Positions 47,591 to 55,397 of a stretch of 64,000 bases of DNA are shown here, one piece after another. Origin of the DNA: Gluconobacter cerevisiae (lineage in GTDB: Bacteria > Pseudomonadota > Alphaproteobacteria > Acetobacterales > Acetobacteraceae). The translations under genes were made by a program, and so were the position numbers. The notes under the pieces were generated by a model, which made no database searches, was not told the origin of the DNA, and was given only the letters and a program-made list of their open reading frames with translations. The stretch covers positions 62,001-126,000 of the forward strand of contig NZ_JABCQO010000003.1 in assembly GCF_015244675.1 (NCBI RefSeq), in the 5' to 3' direction. Numbering within the stretch: position 1 is the stretch's first letter; every line of letters starts with the position of its first letter.

Positions 47591-48862
47591 TCAGACCTGC
47601 GTGTTCATGAACGCGAAGGTCGTCGGGCTTCCGACTGGCGTGAAATTGTTCGTAAACGCAATTTCGCCCGTCTTTTTGTCCACCCGGAACGATGTCACGG
47701 CATCCGAACGCTGGTTGGCGCAGAACAGAAATGTTCCGGACGGATCGAACATCAGGGCACGGCCATAATCAGCGTGCATCCAGACTTCGTCCTGAAGTGT
47801 GAGCGTGCCATCGCTGCCAATGGCGAACACGGCCAGCGAATCACCCAGCCGGTTGGACACGTAAACGAACTTGCCGCTGGCCGATATCAGAATTTCCGCC
47901 GCAAGCGTTGAGCCACGGAAATGCGACGTGACCGTACTGACCGTCTGGATATTGCTGATCGCACCGGTCACCGGATCAAAATTGGAAACAACGACCTTCG
48001 AATCCTGTTCGCAAAGATTGTACAGAATCCGGCCGGAATGATTGAACTGGAAATGGCGCGGTGCCGAGCCCGGTTCCATATCGTAATATGGCGTCTTGGC
48101 GGGGATCAGCTTGCCCGTGTCGAGGTTCAGCGTCCACACATACACCCGGTCCAGACCCGCATCATCAGCCAGCACGAATTTGCCGCTTGGATCGGAATGG
48201 ATCATGTGCGGATGCGAGCCCGAATGATCGGAGACTGCAAAATTACCCTGTGGATTGTCCGCAGCGCGCTCCGGCTGACGCGGCCCTGTGTTGTGCACGA
48301 CATCCGACGCCGCACCCAGAGACCCGTCCGAACGGATAGGCAGAACCGCCACATTACCGCCGACGTAATTGGCCACCAGCACATAACGGCCCGAATGATG
48401 GATGCTCACATAGGCCGGAACAGCCCCCATCGAACTGACGACATTGAGCTTGCGCAGTGAGCCGGTCTTGGGGTCGATGGCAAACGCCGTGACGGACCCG
48501 TCACCATCCTTGTTGAAATCGTCGATTTCACTCAACGCGTAGAGAAAACGCTGGTCTTTCGAGATCGTCAAAAAGGACGGACTGGCAATATCCGTAAATG
48601 TCGTGATCGGCGTCAGAACGCCCGTCTCGCGGTCCATATCGAAAACGGAAATACCCTGCCCGTTCCCGGTTCCGCCGCCTGGTGGCCCGTGTTTCGTATA
48701 TCCACCGACAAAACAGATCGTTTTCGACACCGGCTTCGGCGGCGGAGGGGGTGTCGAGACCGTCTTTTCAGGATCGGCGGCACCAGCAATACCAGTACCA
48801 GCAGCCGCAACACCGGCAACCAGTCCGACCGCAAAACTGCGGCGGGAAACAGGGTGGGACAT
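47591..48862 (-). CDS. Tat-exported lactonase-family beta-propeller protein
   Basis: 423-residue seven-bladed propeller of the Pgl-type lactonase family (cycloisomerase 2 fold), related to 6-phosphogluconolactonase. Repeated blades are visible (CFVGGYT, FLTISKDQRFLYALSE, YVSIHHSGRYVLVANYVGGN, HPHMIHSDPSGKFVLADDAG, FLFCANQRSDAV). The N-terminus SRRSFAVGLVAGVAAAG is a strong twin-arginine signal and is followed by a proline run, so the protein should be periplasmic. In an acetic acid bacterium a role on gluconolactone-type products of periplasmic sugar oxidation is plausible, but this is inference. Confidence 0.85.
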   Translation of the reverse strand: MSHPVSRRSFAVGLVAGVAAAGTGIAGAADPEKTVSTPPPPPKPVSKTICFVGGYTKHGPPGGGTGNGQGISVFDMDRETGVLTPITTFTDIASPSFLTISKDQRFLYALSEIDDFNKDGDGSVTAFAIDPKTGSLRKLNVVSSMGAVPAYVSIHHSGRYVLVANYVGGNVAVLPIRSDGSLGAASDVVHNTGPRQPERAADNPQGNFAVSDHSGSHPHMIHSDPSGKFVLADDAGLDRVYVWTLNLDTGKLIPAKTPYYDMEPGSAPRHFQFNHSGRILYNLCEQDSKVVVSNFDPVTGAISNIQTVSTVTSHFRGSTLAAEILISASGKFVYVSNRLGDSLAVFAIGSDGTLTLQDEVWMHADYGRALMFDPSGTFLFCANQRSDAVTSFRVDKKTGEIAFTNNFTPVGSPTTFAFMNTQV

Positions 48863-48934
48863 GATGGGTCTGCATTCCTTTCGATGGGGCGAGAATAACG
48901 TCCGGGCCGTGATGCAGGTTTCCCGACATCCGGC

Positions 48935-49417
48935 CTAGTGTACGTCTTTCGGCAGCTTGCATTGTGGCCCAACAGGCGGACCAGTGTAGCGGCTCCATGT
49001 CTGGGTCTCACCCAGAAGGGGCATTCCCAGAACGAATCCGCGCAGCTTCAGAACATTGGGCTGGGAAACCCATATCCGCGCCTGATAGACCCGTCCGGTT
49101 CTTGGATCAAGAATATGGCCCTGCCATTTGCGATCCTCGATTGGGACAAAGTCTGTCAGCATGCGGATACCGCATTGCGAACGCCCCCAGACGTCCTTCG
49201 GCATTTCTCCTTCATAGGCCATACCAATCAACTGACCACAGAGCGCATGGCCACAGGGCTGGATTGAAAACAGTCCGTCATGCCCTTCTGAAAGCCACAA
49301 TCCCCGTTCGGGAATATCCGTCGGAAGGGCATTTGTCGGACCAGGAGACTGGGCACTGGCATATGAAAGTGACAGTACCGCCAGAAGGAAAGCTGCGAAA
49401 AGACCCGCTACGCGCAT
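48935..49417 (-). CDS. DUF2147 exported protein
   Basis: 160-residue predicted periplasmic protein of unknown function. Signal peptide MRVAGLFAAFLLAVLSLSYA with cleavage near SAQS. The DUF2147 core is evident: GLWLSEGHDGLFSIQPC, ALCGQLIGM, LDPRTGRVYQARIWVS and LKLRGFVLGMPLLGETQTWS. The Cys pair in QPCGHALCG probably forms a disulfide. It follows grxC with no gap, at the end of the DUF3553-comF-grxC run. Confidence 0.85.
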   Translation of the reverse strand: MRVAGLFAAFLLAVLSLSYASAQSPGPTNALPTDIPERGLWLSEGHDGLFSIQPCGHALCGQLIGMAYEGEMPKDVWGRSQCGIRMLTDFVPIEDRKWQGHILDPRTGRVYQARIWVSQPNVLKLRGFVLGMPLLGETQTWSRYTGPPVGPQCKLPKDVH

Positions 49418-49675
49418 TCAGACGTTGCCCAGCAGGGCATCGAGCCGCCCGGCGCGATCAAGCGCCATCAGGTCGTCACAGCCCCCCAGGGATTCTTTGT
49501 CTACAAACGTCTGGGGCACCGTGCGACGACCTGAACGTCGGATGGACTCTTCACGCTCGGCAGATCCGTTCGGAGCATTGATTTCCTGAAACTTCACGCC
49601 CTTGGAGCGAAGGAGACTGACGGCATGCACACAATAAGGGCATCCAGGCTGGGTAAAAATCTCGATTTTCGACAT
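49418..49675 (-). CDS. grxC: Glutaredoxin 3
   Basis: Small glutathione-dependent thiol oxidoreductase, 85 residues. Active site CPYC at residues 12-15 (IFTQPGCPYC), and the glutathione-binding TVPQTFVD and GGCDDL segments. The ATG at 49675 gives the normal length; upstream in-frame ATGs overlap comF and are not glutaredoxin-like. Gap to comF is 7 bases. Confidence 0.95.
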   Translation of the reverse strand: MSKIEIFTQPGCPYCVHAVSLLRSKGVKFQEINAPNGSAEREESIRRSGRRTVPQTFVDKESLGGCDDLMALDRAGRLDALLGNV

Positions 49676-49682
49676 AGGATTC

Positions 49683-50453
49683 TCATTCCTGGACAAAGCG
49701 CGGGTTTTGTTCATCCACTCTCCCGGTCCGCGCTGCAACCAAAATATCCACGCTTGCCGCACCGGCCTTCATCAGAGCCAGCGTACAGGCCGTTGCCGTG
49801 GAGCCTGTGGTCAGCACGTCATCCACCAGCAGAACAGCCTGTCCGCGTATCAGGGTGTCCCGTCCTTTTCTGACCTGGATTGCCTGCGTCATTTCCTGTT
49901 CGCGCTCTCCGGCGGACAGGCGCGCCAGCGCTTTTGTCGGTCGGACACGCTGAAGAGCGTCCACCGCACAAGGCAATTCTGCAAGCCTCGCCACCCCCTG
50001 CGCCATCAGACCTGCCTGATTATAGCGTCGTTTCCATAACCGGGTGCGATACAGCGGCACAGGAACGACGAGCGTTACCTTTTCGAGCAGGTCTTGGGCC
50101 GCAACAGCCATATGCCTTGCCAGAACCGCAGCATTTTCGGTGTGATCAGAATATTTCAGTGGCAGGATGAGGCGTCGTGACCAGGCGTCGTAAACGAACG
50201 CGGCGCGGGCAGAACGCCAGACCGGTGGATGAGCATGACAGGCAGCACAGCAGTTTTGTGTGCCTCCCAGTGCCTCGTTTTCCAGTGGGACGCCACAACG
50301 ATCACATTGGGGAGAGACAATCCGATGGGCTGTCTGGAAGCAGGTGCTGCAAAAAGCCCCCTCCGTCATGACTTCGGTGCCACAGGCCGCACAGACGGGA
50401 GGCAAAAGTGTATTGAGGAGCGCGCGAGCGATACGAGGGCCTGCCCTCATCAC
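49683..50453 (-). CDS. comF: ComF-family phosphoribosyltransferase-like protein
   Basis: 256-residue protein of the ComF/GntX family, linked to DNA uptake or repair by genetics in other bacteria. N-terminal zinc-ribbon cysteines (CAACGTEVMTEGAFCSTC, then CDRCG and CCAACH) are followed by a type I phosphoribosyltransferase fold with PRPP loop LLVDDVLTTGST (near residue 206). Its ATG overlaps the DUF3553 stop by 4 bases. The function in this organism is inferred from family only. Confidence 0.9.
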   Translation of the reverse strand: MMRAGPRIARALLNTLLPPVCAACGTEVMTEGAFCSTCFQTAHRIVSPQCDRCGVPLENEALGGTQNCCAACHAHPPVWRSARAAFVYDAWSRRLILPLKYSDHTENAAVLARHMAVAAQDLLEKVTLVVPVPLYRTRLWKRRYNQAGLMAQGVARLAELPCAVDALQRVRPTKALARLSAGEREQEMTQAIQVRKGRDTLIRGQAVLLVDDVLTTGSTATACTLALMKAGAASVDILVAARTGRVDEQNPRFVQE

Positions 50454-50644
50454 GGTGATTTCGGCAGAAGTCGGAGCGTAATACGGGATGCGTCAATCAG
50501 GACTTTGCCCTGATGCTGGAAATTGACCGTCACCCGCTCGCCTACAGCAGACTGAACCTGCCCCCAGCCCCAGTCCGGGTAGTCAGGATGCAGAACAATC
50601 TGTCCTGGCTCAAGAAAGGACTGAAACGGCCCGCTTACTGACAT
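50450..50644 (-). CDS. DUF3553 small protein
   Basis: 64-residue protein with the DUF3553 pattern FLEPGQIVLHPDYPDWGWGQ and VNFQHQGKVLID, a small beta barrel resembling CarD/Mfd RNA-polymerase-interacting or SH3-like folds. The function is unknown. It is the first gene of the run leading into comF, grxC and DUF2147. Confidence 0.85.
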   Translation of the reverse strand: MSVSGPFQSFLEPGQIVLHPDYPDWGWGQVQSAVGERVTVNFQHQGKVLIDASRITLRLLPKSP

Positions 50645-50670
50645 GCTTGCCAGCCTCCTCGCCGCAGGAT

Positions 50671-50690
50671 CTGACCTGACCTGACCTGAC
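50671..50690. repeat. Tandem repeat (CTGAC)x4
   Basis: Four perfect head-to-tail copies of the pentamer CTGAC, preceded by GGAT and followed by CGG. It lies about 27 bases upstream of the DUF3553 ATG, so a change in copy number could alter the promoter or leader spacing. Confidence 0.85.
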
Positions 50691-50707
50691 CGGATGTGGT
50701 CTTTTGC

Positions 50708-50745
50708 CGCTCTGCCTGCAAGGAGAACACCGTGCAGGCAGAGCG
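50708..50745 (-). terminator. Hairpin downstream of galU
   Basis: Perfect 13-base-pair stem (50708-50720 with 50733-50745, CGCTCTGCCTGCA and its complement) and a 12-base loop, about 27 bases after the galU stop on the minus strand. No T-run follows on that strand; on the plus strand four T precede it. Likely the galU 3' end. Confidence 0.6.
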
Positions 50746-50771
50746 CGGATCAGAATTGGACCCGACCGGGA

Positions 50772-51656
50772 TCAGGGTGCGTCTGTGTACTGCTTGTACT
50801 TCTTGAGGAACGCCTTCACCGACGCCCCGAGGTCCTCGCGATCGATCGAGAACGCGATCTGCGCTTCAAGGAAGCCAGCCTTGTCACCGCAGTCATAGCG
50901 TGTGCCTTCATAGCGCAGGCCATGGAACGGCACTTCACCAATCGTCTTGGCCATCGCATCCGTGAGCTGGACTTCGTTGCCCGCACCACGTTCCAGCTTC
51001 GCCAGATACTTCATGACGTCCGGCGTCAGCACGTAGCGACCGATAATGGACAGGTTCGACGGTGCATCTTCCGGAGCAGGCTTTTCAACCAGTCCCTTCA
51101 CTTCCACCAGCTTTCCATCGTCATGACCAACATCGAGGATGCCATAGCGGTTCGTGTGCTCGCGCGGGACTTCCGTCACGGCTACGACATTGCCACCGGT
51201 CTGATTATAGGCTTCGACCAGCTGACCAATGCAGCTGCGTCCCTTGACGATATCGTCCGGCAGCAGGATCGCGAACGGATCATCACCGATGAAGGAACGT
51301 GCGCACCAGATCGCGTGACCCAGACCCAGCGGCTCCTGCTGACGCACAGCGACGAGAGATCCAGCCTGCACACTGCTGGGAGCCAGTGCTTCAAGCGCAC
51401 TTTTCTTCCCACGCTCCTTGAGCGTCGCTTCGAGTTCGTAAGCGATGTCGAAGTAATCGATCAGGCTGTCCTTGCCACGTCCGGTCACGAGGCAGAATTC
51501 TTCGATCCCGGCCTCGCGAGCTTCGTCGATCGCGTACTGGATCAGAGGCTTGTCGACGACAGGAAGCATTTCCTTCGGCATAGCCTTCGTCGCGGGCAGA
51601 AACCGCGTACCGAGACCGGCAACAGGAAGAACAGCTTTTTTCAGTGGCTTGATCAC
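50772..51656 (-). CDS. galU: UTP-glucose-1-phosphate uridylyltransferase
   Basis: Makes UDP-glucose for exopolysaccharide, cellulose, trehalose and LPS. The nucleotidyltransferase loop AGLGTRFLPATKAMPKEML is at about residues 14-32; GLGHAIWCARSF and LLPDDIV follow. 294 residues, normal. The start codon is GTG at 51656, with GAGG 5 bases upstream. It is transcribed alone, between the tRNA-Leu terminator and its own hairpin. Confidence 0.95.
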   Translation of the reverse strand: MIKPLKKAVLPVAGLGTRFLPATKAMPKEMLPVVDKPLIQYAIDEAREAGIEEFCLVTGRGKDSLIDYFDIAYELEATLKERGKKSALEALAPSSVQAGSLVAVRQQEPLGLGHAIWCARSFIGDDPFAILLPDDIVKGRSCIGQLVEAYNQTGGNVVAVTEVPREHTNRYGILDVGHDDGKLVEVKGLVEKPAPEDAPSNLSIIGRYVLTPDVMKYLAKLERGAGNEVQLTDAMAKTIGEVPFHGLRYEGTRYDCGDKAGFLEAQIAFSIDREDLGASVKAFLKKYKQYTDAP

Positions 51657-51783
51657 GAAACCTCACACATCGGAAGAAATGACGCTCGACTGCCAACAGG
51701 AAGTCCAGACGTTCTTCAAGGACGTTAAAGGAATACCCCTGTCTTAATAGTCTGGCAACAAGATGGCACAGACTATCGGAACC

Positions 51784-51810
51784 TTAATAAAACCCTCCCC
51801 CTTGAGGGAG
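51784..51810 (-). terminator. Terminator of tRNA-Leu (minus strand)
   Basis: On the minus strand, CTCCC and GGGAG arms (51806-51810 and 51795-51799) surround a 6-base loop and are followed by GGTTTTATT. It lies 60 bases after the tRNA 3' end and fits a rho-independent terminator. Confidence 0.6.
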
Positions 51811-51869
51811 AAAATAATATTCGGGAGATTAGTGATTTTTATTGGGATACACCGACATCTGAATGTCAG

Positions 51870-51955
51870 TGGTGCGGCCGAGAAGACTCGAACTTCCACG
51901 GGGTTGCCCCCACAAGCACCTCAAGCTTGCGCGTCTACCATTCCGCCACGGCCGC
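51870..51955 (-). tRNA. tRNA-Leu (anticodon GAG)
   Basis: 86 nucleotides with encoded CCA on the minus strand. Acceptor GCGGCCG / CGGCCGC is perfect, the anticodon stem CAAGC/GCTTG surrounds loop TTGAGGT (anticodon GAG, reading CUC and CUU), and the long variable arm GGGGGCAACCCCG is typical of class II tRNAs. The T arm GGAAG-TTCGAGT-CTTCT folds with one G-U pair. Confidence 0.96.
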
Positions 51956-52014
51956 CCCGTGACAAACGATCCTGCTTGGTGCATGACCGTCCGGTGTGGG
52001 AGGGGCTATAGCCG

Positions 52015-52716
52015 ATGACAGATACGAGGGCAATGACCCGAGATGAGATTTATGAAGAAATTTTGTGGACGTCCTCTCCGGGACTGACGCCCTACCCTGA
52101 CGCACTGGCGTTCATGGAGGAACGCGCACGGGCGATTCATCAGGGAACGGCCGCACCTTTGGTCTGGCTGGTTGAACATCCACCTGTTTTTACGGCCGGA
52201 ACTTCAGCCAAGGAGGCCGATCTCTATAACCCTCACGGCTATCCAACCTATGACGCGGGGCGTGGAGGGCAATGGACCTATCATGGGCCGGGACAAAGGC
52301 TCGGCTATGTGATGATGGATCTGACGAAGCAGAATGGCACTGTCCCTCCCCGTGATTTGCGCGCCTTCGTGGCAGGTCTGGAGGGCTGGATGATCGACGC
52401 CCTCGCTCGGCTTGGCGTAACGGCCTTCACCCGTGAGGGGCGGATCGGCGTCTGGACAGTTGATCCGTTGAGCGGGCTTGAAGCCAAGATCGGTGCTCTG
52501 GGCATCCGTGTCAGCCGCTGGGTGAGCTGGCACGGTGTGTCGATTAATGTGAACCCCGATCTGAACGATTTTGACGGGATCGTCCCCTGCGGCATCCGCG
52601 AATTCGGCGTCACCAGCCTTCAGCGATTCGACAACAGCCTGACGATGAAGGATCTGGACGACGCCCTTGCCGCAGCGTGGGCCGCCCGCTTCGGCTCTAG
52701 CCCGCAGGTGGCGTGA
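52015..52716 (+). CDS. lipB: Octanoyltransferase LipB
   Basis: Transfers octanoate from acyl carrier protein to lipoyl domains, first step of protein lipoylation for pyruvate and 2-oxoglutarate dehydrogenases. The [20 protein letters not shown] block, the catalytic Lys in [18 protein letters not shown] and the catalytic Cys in [14 protein letters not shown] are present. 233 residues. GGAGGGG nine bases before ATG 52015 supports the start. The end overlaps the convergent LolA-like gene by 20 bases. Confidence 0.95.
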   Translation: MTDTRAMTRDEIYEEILWTSSPGLTPYPDALAFMEERARAIHQGTAAPLVWLVEHPPVFTAGTSAKEADLYNPHGYPTYDAGRGGQWTYHGPGQRLGYVMMDLTKQNGTVPPRDLRAFVAGLEGWMIDALARLGVTAFTREGRIGVWTVDPLSGLEAKIGALGIRVSRWVSWHGVSINVNPDLNDFDGIVPCGIREFGVTSLQRFDNSLTMKDLDDALAAAWAARFGSSPQVA

Positions 52717-53290
52717 ACACGGACGGGACGATCACCACGCCCTGTCTTACATCCGACAACAACACGCCGAAATGATGCTGGCGGGCATCCACACCCTGCA
52801 ACCCGATCAGGCCGAGCTGGCCGTTCACGTCCGAAAACTGAAGCGTCAGCAGGCCCTGTGAGGGGTTATCGGCCTGGGCTATGGAAATCTGAAGCGATCC
52901 GTTCCCATGCCGCACATCCGTGACCTGAATGTCGCCATCAAAGCGGATCGGGTGCTTCAGCAGGAGCCCAAGCGGGTTATGCCGCAGCGACAAATGCGTG
53001 ACAGCGCCCGTTCCCTGATCGTCCAGAACGAGATGACCGTCTCCGGCCACGAGTTCCATCGGATGGGGTACGACGTAATCCAGCCTGAGATGGCTCGGAA
53101 TATACGAAAAGCGGCCACCGCTCTCACCTGCGTCCGGTCCATGCTGGACGAAAGCCGCCTGCAATCCCTGAATGCCGTTCAGATAGGCTTCGATGCGGTG
53201 CACGTCGTTCTGGTCGGCTTTGGGAAGGCGGTCATATCCGCTGGTCGCGCAGCCCGAAAGCAGCAGCAGTGCAAAAAGAGTGCGTCTCAT
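52697..53290 (-). CDS. LolA-like protein with lipoprotein signal
   Basis: 197-residue envelope protein of the LolA fold. The mature part keeps the LolA pattern: [49 protein letters not shown]. Unlike ordinary soluble LolA, the N-terminus [18 protein letters not shown] ends in a lipobox (LLSGC), so the protein is probably lipidated and anchored. It overlaps bolA by 4 bases and converges on lipB. It may be a membrane-bound LolA variant or a paralogue of another role. Confidence 0.78.
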   Translation of the reverse strand: MRRTLFALLLLSGCATSGYDRLPKADQNDVHRIEAYLNGIQGLQAAFVQHGPDAGESGGRFSYIPSHLRLDYVVPHPMELVAGDGHLVLDDQGTGAVTHLSLRHNPLGLLLKHPIRFDGDIQVTDVRHGNGSLQISIAQADNPSQGLLTLQFSDVNGQLGLIGLQGVDARQHHFGVLLSDVRQGVVIVPSVFTPPAG

Positions 53291-53601
53291 GGGGTTTGTT
53301 CCCCATGCAGGACGAGCGACAGCGCATGAAGACCGGAGCGGAATTCTTCCGCCAGCAGGTCATTGACCAGCCGGTGCCGTGCCACCCGGTTCAGTCCGTC
53401 AAAACGCGCGCTTGTGATGGCGATGTTGAAATGCGTCTCACCTCCGCCACCGAGGGCTTTGGCTCCGGCATGATGGGCGTGGCGGGCGCTGTCATCCTGG
53501 ATTTCGAGCTTTGTGGGCGTCAGTCCCTGCTGAAGAAGGATTGCAATCCGTTCGCGTCGGCTGGAGGGCTGTGCGGAAGGGTGTGAAGCTGTTTCAGGCA
53601 T
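53287..53601 (-). CDS. bolA: BolA-family protein
   Basis: 104-residue member of the BolA/IbaG family that works with monothiol glutaredoxins in iron-sulfur and stress regulation. The conserved segment DDSARHAHHAGAK, GGGETHFNIAITSARF and LNRVARHRLVNDLL are present, including the family's invariant His region. Divergent from the J-domain gene across about 70 bases. Which BolA subgroup it belongs to is not decided here. Confidence 0.9.
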   Translation of the reverse strand: MPETASHPSAQPSSRRERIAILLQQGLTPTKLEIQDDSARHAHHAGAKALGGGGETHFNIAITSARFDGLNRVARHRLVNDLLAEEFRSGLHALSLVLHGEQTP

Positions 53602-53670
53602 GATGAAAATCGTCCGGCTTGAGGAATGCCCGCTTGCATCGGGCGGCGGTGATTGCCCATATCAGACACC

Positions 53671-54291
53671 ATGCAGCGCAAATCCACCAGACACCGGGCA
53701 TTCGATCCCGATCCTGACGCGCCGGAACAGGTCTGCGACCATCCGGGCTGCAACGAGCTTGCCGGCTATCGTGCGCCGCGCGGGCGCGATGCCTTGCGTT
53801 CGTATTTCTGGTTCTGTCTTGAGCATGTCCGCGAATACAATTCCCGCTGGGACTTTTATCGCGGCATGACGCCGGGCCAGATCGAGGCGCATCTTCGGGC
53901 CGATGTTTCCTGGCAACGCCCCTCATGGAAGGTGGGCACCGGCACGGCGAACAAGGCAGAATTCAACGAAGACGACGTCATTGATCCGCTGGATATTCTT
54001 GGCGCGACGCGTCATAGCCGGGCGGAGCGGGCCAAGGATGCGGCACGACAGCGCGCGTCCGCTCAGGCCGCCGGAATTCCCGAGCCTCTGCGGCAGCCGC
54101 TGGCCACGCTGGACCTGACATGGCCCGTGTCTTTCGATGACGTGAAAAGCCGTTACCGTGCCCTCGCCCGCCAGCATCATCCCGACGCCAATATCGGCGA
54201 TGCGACGTCCGAAGAGCGTTTCAAGGCCATTGGCTCGGCCTACGCCACGCTCAAAGTCCATTTCACGCGTCAGGACGATTTCGTTTCCTGA
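53671..54291 (+). CDS. J-domain protein
   Basis: About 206-residue DnaJ-like co-chaperone. The J domain is at the C-terminus: WPVSFDDVKSRYRALARQHHPDAN carries the HPD tripeptide (near residue 170). The N-terminal part has a Cys/His pattern CDHPGC...RAPRGRD...FCLEH that may bind zinc, and a charged linker precedes the J domain. ATG 53671 was preferred over 53653; neither has a strong ribosome-binding site. A J protein directly before cobS-cobT is a recurring alphaproteobacterial order. Confidence 0.88.
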   Translation: MQRKSTRHRAFDPDPDAPEQVCDHPGCNELAGYRAPRGRDALRSYFWFCLEHVREYNSRWDFYRGMTPGQIEAHLRADVSWQRPSWKVGTGTANKAEFNEDDVIDPLDILGATRHSRAERAKDAARQRASAQAAGIPEPLRQPLATLDLTWPVSFDDVKSRYRALARQHHPDANIGDATSEERFKAIGSAYATLKVHFTRQDDFVS

Positions 54292-54376
54292 ATTTTTAGA
54301 CTGGAAGAGAGGGCGCCAAGGCCCCATCTTCTTCAGAACGTCCTGATCCAAGAGCCAGAGAAAGCCCCAGAGTCCC

Positions 54377-55393
54377 ATGAGTGATTTTGCGACGATTGAT
54401 ACCCCGGAAGCCGTGACCACTGCTGAAAATTCCTCGGTCCCGACCAGCGTTCTCGGTGCGCCCGACCTCACGGTTTCCTCGGCAGAAATCTTCGGCATTC
54501 GCACGGACATGCAGGTTCCGGCCTATTCCATCCGCACGGAACATGTCCCCGATATCGATCCGTCTTACAAGTTCGATGAGGACACGACCCGTGCGATTCT
54601 GGCCGGATTCGCCTTTAACCGTCGCGTCATGGTTCAGGGCTTCCACGGCACCGGCAAATCGTCCCATATCGAGCAGATCGCAGCGCGCCTGAACTGGCCC
54701 TGCGTCCGCATCAATCTGGACAGTCACGTTTCGCGGATCGACCTGATCGGCAAGGACGCCATCGTGCTCAAAGACGGCAAGCAGGTCACGGAATTCCGCG
54801 AAGGTCTGCTGCCCTGGTGTCTCCAGCATCCCTGCGCCCTGATCTTTGACGAGTATGACGCAGGCCGTCCAGACGTGATGTTCGTCATCCAGCGCGTGCT
54901 GGAAGCGGAAGGCCATCTGACGCTTCTGGACCAGAACCGCGTCATCCGGCCGAACCCTGCTTTCCGTCTGTTCGCCACCGCCAATACGGTCGGACTGGGC
55001 GATACGACGGGCCTGTATCATGGCACGCAGCAGATCAATCAGGGCCAGATGGATCGCTGGAACATCGTCGCCACCCTGAACTATCTGCCGCTGGAACAGG
55101 AAGTCAGCATTGTCACGGCCAAGCTGAAAATCCCGGCGGACAATCAGGAGGCCACGACACTCGTGGAACGCATGGTTGCACTGGCGAACCTCACGCGTGC
55201 CGGTTTCATGGCGGGAGACATCTCGACCGTCATGTCGCCACGTACGGTCATCGCATGGGCAGAAAACAACCGTATTTTCAACGATGTGGCGTTTTCTTTC
55301 CGCCTGACCTTCCTCAATAAATGTGACGAAGCCGAGCGCGGAATCGTGGCGGAATACTACCAGCGCTGCTTCAACGCTTCGCCACTGGCCTGA
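54377..55393 (+). CDS. cobS: Aerobic cobaltochelatase-type AAA+ subunit CobS
   Basis: AAA+ ATPase that drives cobalt insertion into hydrogenobyrinate with CobT and CobN. The P-loop [15 protein letters not shown] is near residue 88, then [17 protein letters not shown], Walker [14 protein letters not shown] and [14 protein letters not shown]. 338 residues, normal. The gene is complete and intact. No CobN is encoded in the window. Confidence 0.92.
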   Translation: MSDFATIDTPEAVTTAENSSVPTSVLGAPDLTVSSAEIFGIRTDMQVPAYSIRTEHVPDIDPSYKFDEDTTRAILAGFAFNRRVMVQGFHGTGKSSHIEQIAARLNWPCVRINLDSHVSRIDLIGKDAIVLKDGKQVTEFREGLLPWCLQHPCALIFDEYDAGRPDVMFVIQRVLEAEGHLTLLDQNRVIRPNPAFRLFATANTVGLGDTTGLYHGTQQINQGQMDRWNIVATLNYLPLEQEVSIVTAKLKIPADNQEATTLVERMVALANLTRAGFMAGDISTVMSPRTVIAWAENNRIFNDVAFSFRLTFLNKCDEAERGIVAEYYQRCFNASPLA

Positions 55394-55397
55394 TCCC

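Noticed and set aside
51679-51747. 22-codon open frame upstream of galU on the opposite strand
   Set aside because: No ribosome-binding site and no coupling to a downstream gene; chance frame in the gap between galU and the tRNA.
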